Positions 15,101 through 29,700 of a stretch of 64,000 nucleotides of DNA are shown here, in pieces. This stretch comes from Perognathus longimembris pacificus. Its lineage: Eukaryota > Chordata > Mammalia > Rodentia > Heteromyidae. Numbering within the stretch: position 1 is the stretch's first letter; the number at the start of each line of letters is the position of its first letter. A model generated the notes under the pieces. It was not told the origin of the DNA. It was given only the letters and a program-made list of their open reading frames with translations, and ran no database searches. The stretch lies in NCBI RefSeq assembly GCF_023159225.1, contig NW_025957160.1:1-64000 (forward strand). Direction: 5' to 3'. The position numbers and the translations under genes are program-made.

Positions 15101-18100
15101 CACAGGGGAAAGGATAATGTACTGGGAACTCCTCAGAAGAATCTGATTTGTGGTGAGGGGAGAGAGATAAAAGCTCATTTAGGAACGACATGAACATGCT
15201 GCGTAGGTAGCTGTTTATCAGTAAATATCTCCACTGAGATTAAGAAAAGCAGTAGCTTAATAAATTAAGTACTTCCTGGTATGGTTCCTGTACTGGTAAC
15301 TCCCCAAGAGAATCTGGATTGTGGTGAGGGAACAGAGAAAAAAGCTCATTTAGGACCTGCACTTACGAAGGGGGTAGGCAGCTGTATACGAGGGAGTAAA
15401 CCTTCTGAGAATAAAAACAGCTGGAACTTGTTAAGGTAATTACACAGGGGAAAGGATAATGTACTGGGAACTCCTCAGAAGAATCTGATTTGTGGTGAGG
15501 GGAGAGAGATAAAAGCTCATTTAGGAACGACATGAACATGCTGCGTAGGTAGCTGTTTATCAGTAAATATCTCCATTGAGATTAAGAAAAGCAGTAGCTT
15601 AATAAATTAAGTACTTCCTGGTATGGTTCCTGTACTGGTAACTCCCCAAAGGAATCTGGATTGTTGTGAGGGAACAGAGGAAAAAGCTCATTTAGGACCT
15701 GCAATTACGAAGGGGGTAGGCAGCTGTATATCAGGGAGTAAACCTTCTGAGAATAAAAACAGCTGGAGCTTGTTAAGATAATTACACCGGGGAAAGGATA
15801 ATGTACTGGGAACTCCTCAGAAGAATCTTATTTGTGGTGATGGGACAGAGATAAAAGCTCATTTATGAAAGACATGAACATGCTGCGTAGGTAGCTGTTT
15901 ATCAGTAAATATCTCCACTGAGATTAAGAAAAGCAGTAGCTTAATAAATTAAGTACTTCCTGGTATGGTTACTGTACTGGTAACTCCCCAAAAGAATCTG
16001 GATTGTGGTGAGGGAACAGAGAAAAAAGCTCATTTAAGACCTGCACTTACGAAGTGGGTAGGCAGCTGTATATCAGGGAGTAAATCTTATGGGAATAAAA
16101 ACAGCTGGAGCATGTTAAGGTAATTACACAGGGGTAAGGATAATGTACTGGGAACTCCTCAGAAGAATCTGATTCGTGCTGAAGGGAGAGAGATAAAAGC
16201 TCATTTAGGAACGACATGAACATGCTGCGTAGGTAGCTGTTTATCAGTAAATATCTCCACTGAGATTAAGAAAAGCAGTAGCTTAATAAATTAAGTACTT
16301 CCTGGTATGGTTACTGTACTGGTAACTCCCCAAAAGAATCTGGATTGTGGTGAGGGAACAGAGAAAAAAGCTCATTTAGGACCTGCACTTACGAAGGGGG
16401 TAGGCAGCTGTATATCAGGGAGTAAACCTTCTGAGAATAAAAACAGCTGGAGCTTGTTAAGGTAATTACACAGAGAAAAGGATAATGTACTGGGAACTAC
16501 TCAGAATAATCTGATTTGTGGTGAGGGGAGAGAGATCAATGCTCATTTAAGAACGACATGAACATACTGCGTAGGTAGCTGTTTATCAGTAAATATCTCC
16601 ACTGAGATTAAGAAAAGCAGTAGCTAAATAAATCAAGTACTTCCTGGTATGGTTACTGTACTGGTAACTCCCCAAAAGAATCTGGATTGTGGTGAGGGAA
16701 CAGAGGAAAAAGCTCATTTAGGACCTGCACTTACGAAGGGGGTAGGCAGCTGTATATCAGGGAGTAAACCTTCTGAGAATAAAAACAGCTGGAGCTTGTT
16801 ATGGTAATTACACAGGGGAAAGGATAATGTACTGGGAACTCCTCAGAAGAATCTTATTTGTGGTGAGGGGAGAGAGATAAAAGCTCATTTAGGAACGACA
16901 TGAACATGCTGCGTAGGTAGCTGTTTATCAGTAAATATCTCCACTGAGATTAAGAAAAGCAGTAGCTTAATAAATTAAGGACTTCTTGGTATGGGTACTG
17001 TACGGGTAACTAACCAAAAGAATCTGGATTGTGGTGAGGGAACAGAGAAAAAAGCTCATTTAGGACCTGCACTTACGAAGGGGGTAGGCAGCTGTATATC
17101 ACGGAGTAAACCTTCTGAGAATAAAAACAGCTGGAGCTTGTTAAGATAATTACACAGGGGAAAGGATAAAGTACTGTGAACTCCTCAGATGAATCTGATT
17201 TTTGGTGAGGGGAGAGAGATAAAAGCTCATTTAGGAACAACATGATCATGCTGCGTACCTACCTGTTTATCAGTAAATATCTCCACTGAGATTAAGAAAA
17301 GCAGTAGCTTAATAAATTAAGTACTTCCTGGTATGGTTACTGTACTGGTAACTCCCCAAAGGAATCTGGATTGTGTTGAGGGAACAGAGAAAAAAGCTCA
17401 TTTAGGACCTGCACTTACGAAGGGGATAGGCAGCAGTATATCGGGGAGTAAACCTTGTGAGAATAAAAACAGCTGGAGCTTGTTAAGGTAATTACACAGG
17501 GGAAAGGATAATGTACTGGGAACTCCTCAGAAGAATCTGATTTGTGGTGAGGGGAGAGAGATAAAAGCTCATTTAGGAACGACATGAACATGCTGCGTAG
17601 GTAGCTGTTTATCAGTAAATATCTCCACTGAGATTAAGAAAAGCAGTAGCTTAATAAATTAAGTACTTCCTGGTATGGTTACTGTACTGGTAACTCACCA
17701 AAAGAATCTGGATTGTGGTGAGGGAACAGAGAAAAAAACTCATTTAGGAACTGCACTTACGAAGGGGATAGGCAGCTGTATATCAGGGAGTAAAACTTCT
17801 GAGAATGAAAACAGCTGGAGCTTGTTAAGGTAATTACACAGGGGAAAGGCTAATGTACTGGGAACTCCTCAGAAGAATCTGATTTGTGGTGAGTGGAGAG
17901 AGATAAAAGCTCATTTAGGAACGACATGAACATGCTGCGTACGTAGCTGTTTATCAGTAAATATCTCCACTGAGATTAAGAAAAGCAGTAGCTTAATAAA
18001 TTAAGTACTTGCTGGTATGGTTACTAAACTGGTAACTCCCCAAAAGAATCTGGATTGTGGTGAGGGAACAGAGAAAAAAGCTCATTTAGGACCTGCACTT

Positions 18101-19400
18101 ACGAAGGGGGTAGGCCGCAGTATATCACGGAGTAAACCTTCTGAGAATAAAAACGGCAGGAGCTTGTTAAGGTAATTACACAGGGGAAAGGATAATGTAC
18201 TGGGAACTCCTCAGAAGAATCTGATTTGTGGTGAGGGGAGAGAGATAAAAGCTCATTTAGGAACGACATGAACATGCTGCGTAGGTAGCTGTTTATCAGT
18301 AAATATCTCCATTGAGATTAAGAAAAGCAGTAGCTTAATAAATTAAGTACTTCCTGGTATGGTTCCTGTACTGGTAACTCCCCAAAAGAATCTGGATAGT
18401 TGTGAGGGAACAGAGGAAAAAGCTCATTTAGGACCTGCAATTACGAAGGGGGTAGGCAGCTGTATATCAGGGAGTAAACCTTCTGAGAATAAAAACAGCT
18501 GGAGCTTGTTAAGATAATTACACCGGGGAAAGGATAATGTACTGGGAACTCCTCAGAAGAATCTTATTTGTGGTGATGGGACAGAGATAAAAGCTCATTT
18601 ATGAAAGACATGAACATGCTGCGTAGGTAGCTGTTTATCAGTAAATATCTCCACTGAGATTAAGAAAAGCAGTAGCTTAATAAATTAAGTACTTCCTGGT
18701 ATGGTTACTGTACTGGTAACTCCCCAAAAGAATCTGGATTGTGGTGAGGGAACAGAGAAAAAAGCTCATTTAAGACCTGCACTTACGAAGTGGGTAGGCA
18801 GCTGTATATCAGGGAGTAAACCTTATGGGAATAAAAACAGCTGGAGCATGTTAAGGTAATTACACAGGGGTAAGGATAATGTACTGGGAACTCCTCAGAA
18901 GAATCTGATTCGTGCTGAAGGGAGAGAGATAAAAGCTCATTTAGGAACGACATGAACATGCTGCGTAGGTAGCTGTTTATCAGTAAATATCTCCACTGAG
19001 ATTAAGAAAAGCAGTAGCTTAATAAATTAAGTACTTCCTGGTATGGTTACTGTACTGGTAACTCCCCAAAAGAATCTGGATTGTGGTGAGGGAACAGAGA
19101 AAAAAGCTCATTTAGGACCTGCACTTACGAAGGGTTAGGCAGCTGTATATCAGGGAGTAAACCTTCTGAGAATAAAAACAGCTGGAGCTTGTTAAGGTAA
19201 TTACACAGAGAAAAGGATAATGTACTGGGAACTACTCAGAATAATCTGATTTGTGGTGAGGGGAGAGAGATCAATGCTCATTTAAGAACGACATGAACAT
19301 ACTGCGTAGGTAGCTGTTTATCAGTAAATATCTCCACTGAGATTAAGAAAAGCAGTAGCTAAATAAATCAAGTACTTCCTGGTATGGTTACTGTACTGGT
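12170..19400 (+). repeat. Mosaic higher-order region with 1.7, 2.7 and 3.76 kb offsets
   Basis: Rare variants recur at three offsets. gctaatttaggaacgac is 1708 bp apart (12783 and 14491). gtactgtacgggtaactaacc-type units are 3760 bp apart (about 13216 and 16976). gtgatgggacagag with ttatgaaagacatg is about 2737 bp apart (15840 and 18577). The 3760 offset switches to 2737 near 18170, meaning about three dimers were lost in the second copy. This is a patchwork of overlapping tandem duplications. Confidence 0.75.
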
Positions 19401-22400
19401 AACTCCCCAAAGAATCTGGATTGTGGTGAGGGAACAGAGGAAAAAGCTCATTTAGGACCTGCAATTACGAAGGGGGTAGGCAGCTGTATATCAGGGAGTA
19501 AACCTTCTGAGAATAAAAACAGCTGGAGCTTGTTAAGGTAATTACACAGGGGAAAGGATAATGTACTGGGAACTCCTCAGAAGAATCTGATTTGTGTTGA
19601 TGGGAGAGAGATAAAAGCTCATTTAGGAACGACATGAAAATTCTGCATAGGTAGCTGTTTATCAGTAAATATCTCCAATGAAATTAAGAAAAGCAGTAGC
19701 TTAATAAATTAAGTAATTCCAGGTATGGTTACTGTACTGGTAACTCCCCAAAAGACTCTGGATTGTGGTGAGGGAACAGAGAAAAAAGCTCATTTAGGAC
19801 CTGCACTTACGAACGGGGTAGGCAGCTGTATATCAGGGAGTAAATCTTCTGAGAATAAAAACAGCTGGAGCTTGTTAAGGTAATTACACATGGGAAAGGA
19901 TAATGTACTGGGAACTCCTCAGAAGAATCTGATTTGTGGTGAGGAGAGAGAGATAAAAGCTCATTTAGGAACGACATGAACCTGCTGCGTGGGTAGCTGT
20001 TTATCAGTAAATATCTCCACTGAGATTAAGAAAAGCAGTTGCTTAATAAATTAAGTACTTCCTGGTGTGGTTACTGTACTGGTAACTCCCCAAAAGAATC
20101 TGGATTGTGGTGAGGGAACAGAGAAAAAAGCTCATTTAGGACCTGCACTTACGAAGGGGGTAGGCAGCTGTATACCAGGGAGTAAACCTTCTGAGAATAA
20201 AAACAGCTGGAGCTTGTTAAGGTAATTACACAGGGGAAAGGATAATGTACTGGGAACTCCTCAGAAGAATCTCATTTGTGGTGAGGGGAGAGAGATAAAA
20301 GCTCATTTAGGAACGACATGAACATGCTGCGTAGGTAGCTGTTTATCAGTAAATATCTCCACTGAGATTAAGAAAAGCAGTAGCTTAATAAATTAAGTAC
20401 TTCTTGGTATGGGTACTGTACTGGTAACTCCCCAAAAGAATCTGGATTGTGGTGAGGGAATAGAGAAAAAAGCTCATTTAGGACCTGTACTTAGGAAGGG
20501 GGTAGGCAGCTGTATATCAGGGAGTAAACCATCTGAGACTAAAAACAGCTGGAGCTTGTTAAGGTAATTACACAGGGGAAAGGATAATGTACTGGGAACT
20601 CCTCAGAAGAATCTGATTTGTGGTGAGGGGAGAGAGATAAAAGCTCATTTAGGAACGACATGAACATGCTGCGTAGGTAGCTGTTTATCAGTAAATATCT
20701 CCACTGAGATTAAGAAAAGCAGTAGCTTAATAAATTAAGTACTTCCTGGTATGGTTACTGTACTGGTAACTCCCCAAAACAATGTGGATTGTGGTGAGGG
20801 AACAGAGAAAAAAGCTCATTTAGGACCTGCAATTTCGAAGGGGGTAGGCAGCTGTATATCAGGGAGTAAACCTTCTGAGAATAAAAACACCTGGAGCTTG
20901 TTAAGGTAATTACACAAGGGAAAGGATAATGTACTGGGAACTCCTCAGAAGAATCTGATTTGTGGTGAGGGGAGAGAGATAAAAGCTCATTTAGGAACGA
21001 CATGAACATGCTGCGTAGGTAGCTGTTTATCAGTAAATATCTCCACTGAGATTAAGAAAAGCAGTAGCTTAATAAATTAAGTACTTCTTGGTATGGGTAC
21101 TCTACTGGTAACTCCCCAAAAGAATCAGGATTGTGGTGAGGGAACAGAGAAAAAAGCTCATTAAGGACCTGCACTTACGAAGGGGGTAGGCAGCTGTATA
21201 TCAGGGAGTAAACCTTCTGAGAATAAAAACAGCTGGAGCTTGTTAAGGTAATTACACAGGGTAAAGGATAATGTACTGGGAACTCCTCAGAAGAATCTGA
21301 TTTGTGGTGAGGGGAGAGAGATAAAAGCTCATTTAGGAACGACATGAACATGCTGCGTACGTAGCTGTTTATCAGTAAATATCTCCACTGAGATTAAGAA
21401 AAGCAGTAGCTTAATAAAGTAAGTACTTCCTGGTATGGTTACTGTACTGGTAACTCCCCAAAAGAATCTGGATTGTGGTGAAGGAACAGAGAAAAAAGCT
21501 CATTTAAGACCTGCACTTACGAAGGGGTTATGCAGCTGTGTAGAGGGAGTAAACCTTCTGAGAATAAAAACAGCTGGAGCTTGTTAAGGTAATTACAAAG
21601 GGGAAAAGATGAAGTACTGGGAACTCCTCAGAAGAATCTGATTTGTGGTGAGGGGAGAGAGATAAAAGCTCATTTAGGAAAGACATGAACATGCTGCGTA
21701 GGTAGCTGTTTATCAGTTAATATCTACACTGAGATTAAGAAAAGCAGTAGCTTAATAAATTAAGTACTTCCTGGTATGGTTATTGTACTGGTAACAACCC
21801 AAAAGAATCAGGATTGTGGTGAGGGAACAGATAAATAAGCTCATTTAAGACCTGCACTTACGAAGGGGGTAGGCAGCTGTATATCAGGGAGTAAACCTTC
21901 TGAGAATAAAAACACCTGGAGCTTGTTAAGGTAATTACAAAGGGGAAAAGATGAAGTACTGGGAACTGCTCAGAAGAATCTGAATTATGGTGAGGGCAGA
22001 GAGATAAAAGCTCATTTAGGAACGACATGAACATGCTGCGTAGGTATCTGTTTATCAGTAAATATCTCCACTAAGATTAAGAAAAGCAGTAGCTTAATAA
22101 ATTAAGTACTTCCTGGTATGGTTACTGTACTGGTAACTCCCCAAAAGAATCTGGATTGTGGTGAGGGAACAGAGAAAAAAGCTCATTTAGGACCTGCACT
22201 TATGAAGGTGGTAGGCAGCTGTATATCAGGGAGTAAACCTTCTGAGAATAAAAACAGCTGGAGCTTGTTAAGGTAATTACACAGGGGAAAGGATAATGTA
22301 CTGGTAACTCCTCAGAAGAATCTGATTTGTGGTGAGGGGAGAGAGATAAAAGCTCATTTAGGAACGACATGAACATGCTGCGTACGTAGCTGTTTATCAG

Positions 22401-23141
22401 TAAATATCTCCACTGAGATTAAGAAAAGCAGTAGCTTAATAAATTAAGTACTTCCTGGTATGGTTACTCTACTGGTAACTCCCCAAAACAATCTGGATTG
22501 TGGTGAGGGAACAGAGAAAAAAGCTCATTTAAGACCTGCTCTTAGGAAGGGGGTAGGCAGCTGTATATCAGGGAGTAAACCTTCTGAGAATAAAAACAGC
22601 TGGAGCTTGTTAAGGTAATTACACAGGGGAAAGGATAATGTACTGGGAACTCCTCAGAAGAATCTGATTTGTGGTGAGGGGAGAGAGACAAAAGCTCATT
22701 TAGGAACGTCATGAACATGCTGCGTATGTAGCTGTTTATCAGTAAATATCTCCACTGAGATTAAGAAAACCAGTAGCTTAATAAGTTAAGTACTTCCTGG
22801 TATGTTTACTGTACTGATAACTCCCCAAAAGAATCTGGATTGTGGTGAGGGAACAGAGAAAAAAGCTCATTTAGGACCTGCACTTACGAAGGGTTTAGGC
22901 AGCTGTATATCAGGGAGTAAACCTTCTGAGAATAAAAACATCTGGAGCATGTTAAGGTAATTACACAGGGGAAAGGATCATGTACGGGGAACTCCTCAGA
23001 AGAATCTGATTTGTGGTGAGGGGAGAGAGATAAAAGCTCATTTAGGAACGACATGAACATGCTGCGTAGGTAGCTGTTTATCAGTAAATATCTCCACTGA
23101 GATTAAGAAAAGCAGTAGCTTAATAAATTAAGTACTTCCTG

Positions 23142-23415
23142 GTATGGTTACTGTACTGGAAACTCCACAAAAGAATTTGGATTGTGGTGAGTAAACCTTC
23201 GGAGAATAAAAGCAGCTGGAGCTTGTTAAGGTAATTACACAGGGGAAAGGATAATGTACTGGGAACTCCTAAGAAGAACCTGATTTGTGGTGAGGGGAGA
23301 GAGATAAAAGCTCATTTAGGAACGACATGAACATGCTGCGTAGGTAGCTGTTTATCAGTAAATATCTCCACTGAGATTAAGAAAAGCAGTAGCTTAATAA
23401 ATTAAGTACTTCCTT
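23142..23415 (+). repeat. Truncated 274-bp satellite unit
   Basis: This unit lacks 68 bp of half A: gattgtggtgag is joined directly to taaaccttcggag, removing the stretch from ggaacagag to tatcaggga. The trinucleotide gag lies at both breakpoints, so a microhomology or slippage deletion is likely. The unit is still flanked by normal dimers. Confidence 0.9.
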
Positions 23416-26400
23416 GTATGGTTACTGTACTGGTAACTCCCCAAAAGAATCTGGATTGTGGTGAGGGAACAGAGAAAAAAGCTCATTTAGGACCTGCACT
23501 TACGAAGGGGGTAGGCAGCTGAATATCATGGAGTAAACCTTCTGAGAATAAAAACAGCTGGAGCTTGTTAAGGTAATTACACAGGGGAAAGGATAATGTA
23601 CTGGGAACACCTCAGAAGAATCTGATTTGTGCTGAGGGGAGAAAGATAAAAGCTCATTTAGTAACGACATGAAAATGCTGCATAGGTAGCTGTTTATCAG
23701 TAAATATCTCCACTGAGATTAAGAAAAGCAGTAGCTTAATAAATTAAGTACTTCCTGGTATGGTTACTGTACTGGTAACTCCCGAAAAAAATCGGGATTG
23801 TGGTGAGGGAACAGAGAAAAAAGCTCATTTAGGACCTGCACTTACGAAGGGGGTAGGCAGCTGTATATGAGGGAGTAAACCTTCTGAGAATGAAAACAGT
23901 TGGAGCTTTTTAAGGTAATTATACAGGGGAAAGGATAATGTACTGGGAACTCCTCAGAAGAATCTGATTTGTGGTGAGGGGAGAGAGATAAAAGCTCATT
24001 TAGGAACGACATGAACATGCTGCGTAGGTAGCTGTTTATCAGTAAATATCTCCACTGAGATTAAGAAAAGCAGTACCTTAATAAATTAAGTACTTCCTGG
24101 TCTGGTTACTGTACTGGTAACTCCCCAAAAGAATCTGGATTGTGGTGAGGGAACAGAGAAAATAGCTCATTTAAGACCTGCAATTACGAAGGGGGTAGGC
24201 AGCTGTATATCAGGGAGTAAACCTTCTGAGAATAAAAACAGCTGGAGCTTGTTAAGGTAATTACACAGGGGAAAGGAAAATGTACTGGGAACTCCTCAGA
24301 AGAATCTGATTTGTGGTGAGGGGAGAGAGATAAAAGCTCATTTAGGAACGACATGAACATGCTGCGTAGGTAGCTGTTTATCAGTAAATATCTCCACTGA
24401 GATTAAGAAAAGCAGTAGCTTAATAAATTAAGTACTTCCTGGTATGGTTACTGTACTGGTAACTCCACAAAAGAATCTGGATTGTGGTGAGGGGACAGAG
24501 AAAAAAGCTCATTTAGGACCTGCACTTACGAAGCGGGTAGGCAGCTGTATATCAGGGAGTAAACCTTCTGAGAATAAAAACAGCTGGAGCTTGTTAAGGT
24601 AATTACAAACGGGAAAGGATAATGTACTGGGAACTCCTCAGAAGAATGTGATTTGTGGTGAGCGGAGAGAGATAAAAGCTCATTTAAGAACGGCATGAAC
24701 ATGCTGCGTAGGTAGCTGTTTATCAGTAAATATCTCCACTGAGATTAAGAAAAGCAGTAGCTTAATAAATTAAGTACTTCCTGGTATGGATACTGTACTG
24801 GTAACTCCCCAAAAGAATCTTGATTGTGGTCAGGAAACAGAGAAAAATTTCATTTATGTCCTGCACTTACGAAGGGGGTAGGCAGCTGTATATCAGGGAG
24901 TTAACCTTCTGAGAATAAAAACAGCTGGAGCCTGTTAATGTAATTACACAGGGGAAAGGATAATGTACTGGGAACTCCTCAGAAGAATCTGATTTTTGGT
25001 GAGGTGAGAGAGATAAATGCTCATTTAGGAAAGAAATGAACATGCTGCGTAGCTAGCTGTTTATCAGTAAATATCTCCACTGAGATTAAGAAAAGCAGTA
25101 GCTTAATAAATTAAGTACTTCCTGGTATGGTTACTGTACTGCTAACTCCCCAAAAGAATCTGGATTGTGGTGAGGGAACAGAGAAAAAAGCTCATTTAGG
25201 ACCGGCACTTACGAAGGGGGTAGGCAGCTGTATATCAGGGAGTAAACCTTCTGAGAATAAAAACAGCTGGAGCTTGTTTAGGTAATTACACAGGGGAAAG
25301 GGTAATGTACTGGGAACTCCTCAGAAGAATCTCATTTGTGGTGAGGGGAGAGAGATAAAAGCTCATTTAGGAACGACATGAACATGCTGCGTAGGTAGCT
25401 GTTTATCAGTAAATATCTCCACTGAGATTAAGAAAAGCAGTAGCTTAATAAATTAAGTACTTCCTGGTGTGGTTACTGTACTGGTAACTGCCCAAAAGAA
25501 TCTGGATTGTGGTGAGGGAACAGAGAAAAAAGCTCATTTAGGACCTGCACATACGAAGGGGGTAGGCAGCTGTATATCAGGGAGTAAACCTTCTGAGAAT
25601 AAAAACAGCTGGAGCTTGTTAAGGAAATTACACAGGGGAAAGGATAATGTACTGGGAACTCCTCAGAAGAATCTGATTTGTGGTGAGGGGAGAGAGATAA
25701 AAGCTCATTTAGGAACGACATGAACATGCTGCGTAGGTAGCAGTTTAACAGTAAATATCTCCACTGAGATTAAGAAAAGCAGTAGCTTAATAAATTAAGT
25801 ACTTCCTGGTATGGTTACTGTACTGGTCACTCCCCAAAAGAATCTGGATTGTGGTGAGGGAACAGAGAAAAAAGCTCATTTAGGACCTGCACTTATGAAG
25901 GGGGTAGGCAGCTGTATATCAGGGAGTAAACCTTCTGAGAATAAAAACGGCTGGAGCTTGTTAAGGTAATTACACAGGGGAAAGGATAATGTACTAGGAA
26001 CTCCTCAGAAGAATCTGATTTGTGGTGAGGGGAGAGAGATAAAAGCTCATTTAGGAACGACATGAACATGCTGCGTAGGTACCTGTTTATCAGTAAATGT
26101 CTCCACTGAGATTAAGAAAAGCAGTAGCTTAATAAATTAAGTACTTCCTGGTATGGTTACTGTACTGGTAACTCCCCAAAAGAATCTGGATTGTGGTGAA
26201 GGAAAAGAGAAAAAAGCTAATTTAGGACCTGCACTTACGAAGGGGGTAGGCAGCTGTGTAGAGGGAGTAAACCTTCTGAGAATAAAAACAGCTGGAGCTT
26301 GTTAAGGTAATTACAAAGGGGAAAAGATGAAGTACTGGGAACTCCTCAGAAGAATCTGATTTGTGGTGAGGGGAGAGAGATAAAAGCTCATTTAGGAAAG

Positions 26401-26755
26401 ACATGAACATGCTGCGTAGGTAGCTGTTTATCAGTAAATATCTACAATGAGATTAAGAAAAGCAGTAGCTTAATAAATTAAGTACTTCCTGGTATGGTTA
26501 TTGTACTGGTAACAACCCAAAAGAATCTGGATTGTGGTGAGGGAACAGAGAAAAAAGCTCATTTAGGACCTGCACTTACGAAGGGGGTAGGCAGCTGTAT
26601 ATCAGGGAGTAAACCTTCTGAGAATAAAAACACCTGGAGCTTGTTAAGGTAATTACAAAGGGGAAAAGATGAAGTACTGGGAACTCCTCAGAAGAATCTG
26701 ATTTATGGTGAGGGGAGAGAGATAAAAGCTCATTTAGGAAAGACATGAACATGCT

Positions 26756-29700
26756 GCATACATAGCTGTTTATCAGTAAATATCTCCACTGAGATTAAGA
26801 AAAGCAGTAGCTTAATAAATTAAGTACTTCCTGGTATGGTTACTGTACTGATAACTCCCCAAAAGAATCTGGATTGTGGTGAGGGAACAGAGAAAAAAGC
26901 TCATTTAGGACCTGCACTTACGAAGGGGGTAGGCACCTGTATATCAGGGAGTAAACCTTCTGAAAATAAAAACAGCTGGAGCTTGTTAAGGTAATTACAC
27001 AGGGGAAAGGATAATGTACTGGGAACTCCTCAGAAGAATCTGATTTGTGGTGAGGGGAGAGAGATAAAAGCTCATTTAGGAACGACATGAACATGCTGCG
27101 TAGGTAGCTGTTTATCAGTAAATATCTCCACTGAGATTAAGAAAAGCAGTAGCTTAATAAATTAAGTACTTCCTGGTATGGTTACGGTACTGGTAACTCC
27201 CCAAAAGAATCTGGATTGTGGTGAAGGAACAGAGAAAAAAGCTCATTTAGGACCTGCACTTACGAAGGGGATAGGCAGCTGTATATCAGTGAGTAAACCT
27301 TCTGAGAATAAAAACAGCTGGAGCTTGTTAAGGTAATTACACAGGGGAAAGGATAATGTACTGGGAACTCCTCAGAAGAATCTGATTTGTGGTGAGGGGA
27401 GAGAGATAAAAGCTCATTTAGGAACGACATGAACATGCTGCATAGGTAGCTGTTTATCAGTAAATATCTCCACTGAGATTAAGAAAAGCAGTAGCTTAAT
27501 AAATTAAGTACTTCCTGGTATGGTTACTGTACTGGTAACTCCTCAAAAGAATCTGGATTGTGTTGAGGGAACAGAGAAAAATCTCGTTTAGGACCTGCAC
27601 TTAGGAAGGGGTTAGGCAGCTGTATATCACGGAGTAAACCTTCTGAGAATAAAAACAGCTGGAGCTTCTTAAGGTAATTACACAGGGGAAAGGATAATGT
27701 ACTGGGAACTCCTCAGAAGAATCTGATTTGTGGTGAGGGGAGAGAGATAAAAGCTCATTTAGGAACGACATGAACATGCTGCGTAGGTAGCTGTTTATCA
27801 GTAAATATCTCCACTGAGATTAAGAAAAGCAGTAGATTAATAAATTAAGTACTTCCTGGTATGGTTACTGTACTGCTAACTCCCCAAAAGAATCTGGATT
27901 GTGTTGAGGGAACAGAGAAAAAGCTCGTTTAGGACCTGCACTTACGAAGGGGGTAGGCAGCTGTATATCAGGGAGTAAACCTTCTGAGAATGAAAACAGT
28001 TGGAGCTTCCTAAGGTAATTATACAGGGGAAAGGATAATGTACTGGGAACTCCTCAGAAGAATCTGATTTGTGGTGAGGGGAGAGAGATAAAAGCTCATT
28101 TAGGAACGACATGAACATGCTGCGTAGGTAGTTGTTTATCAGTAAATATCTCCACTGAGATTAAGAAAAGCAGTAGATTAATAAATTAAGTATTTCCTGG
28201 TATGTTTACTGTACTGGTCACTCCCCAAAAGAATCTGGATTGTGGTGAGGGAACAGAGAAAAAAGCTCATTTAGGACCTGCACTTACGAAGGGGCTAGGC
28301 AGCTGTATATCATGGAGTGAACCTTCTGTGAATAAAAACAGCTGGATCTTCTCAAGGTAATTACACAGGGGAAAGGATAATGTACTGGGAACTCCTCAGA
28401 AGAATCTGATTTGTGGTGAGGGGAGAGAGATAAAAGCTCATTTAGGAACGACATGAACATGCTGCGTAGGTAGCTGTTTATCAGTAAATATCTCCACTGA
28501 GATTAAGAAAAGCAGTAGCTTAATAAATTAAATACTTCCTGGTATGGTTACTGTACTGGTAACTACCCAAAAGAATCTGGATTGTGGTGAGGGAACAGAG
28601 AAAAGAGCTCATTTAGGACCTGCATTACGAAGGGGGTAGGCAGCTGTGTATCAGGGAGTAAACCTTCTGAGAATAAAAACAGCTGGAGCTTGTTAAGGTA
28701 ATTACACAGGGGAAAGGATAATGTACTGGGAACTCCTCAGAAGAATCTGATTTGTGGTGAGGGGAGAGAGATAAAAGCTCATTTAGGAACGACATGAACA
28801 TGCTGCGTAGGTAGCTGTTTATCAGTAAATATCTCCACTGAGATTAAGAAAAGCAGTATCTTAATAAATTAAGTACGTCCTGGTATGGTTACTGTACTGG
28901 TAACTCCCCAAAAGAATCTGGATTGTGGTGAGGGAACAGAGAAAAAAGCTCATTTAGGACATGCACTAACGAAGGGGGTAGGCAGCTGTATATCAGGGAG
29001 TAAACCTCCTGAGAATAAAAACAGCTGGAGCTTGTTAAGGTAATTACACAGGGTAAAGGATAATGTACTGGGAACTCCTCAGAAGAATCTAATTTGTGGT
29101 GAGGGGAGAGAGATAAAAGCTCATTTAGGAACGACATGAACCTGCTGCGTAGGTAGCTGTTTATCAGTAAATATCTCCACTGAGATTAAGAAAAGCAGTA
29201 GCTTAATAAATTAAGTACTTCCTGGTGTGGTTACTGTACTGGTAACTGCCCAAAAGAATCTGGATTGTGGTGAGGGAACAGAGAAAAAAGCTCATTTAGG
29301 ACCTGCACTTACGAAGGGGGTAGGCAGCTGTATATCAGGGAGTAAACCTTCTGAGAATAAAAACAGCTGGAGCTTGTTAAGATAATTACACAGGGGAAAG
29401 GATAATGTACTGGGAACTCCTCAGAAGAATCTGATTCGTTGTGAGGGGAGAGAGATAAAAGCTCATTTAGGAACGACATGAACATGCTGCGTAGGTAGCT
29501 GTTTATCAGTAAATATCTCCACTGAGATTAAGAAAAGCAGTAGCTTAATAAATTAAGTACTTCCTGGTATGGTTACTGTACTGGTAACTCCCCAAAAGAA
29601 TCTGGATTGTGGTGAGGGAACAGAGAAAAACGCTCATTTAAGACCTGCACTTACGAAGGGGGTAGGCAGCTGTATATCAGGGAGTAAACCTTCTGAGAAT

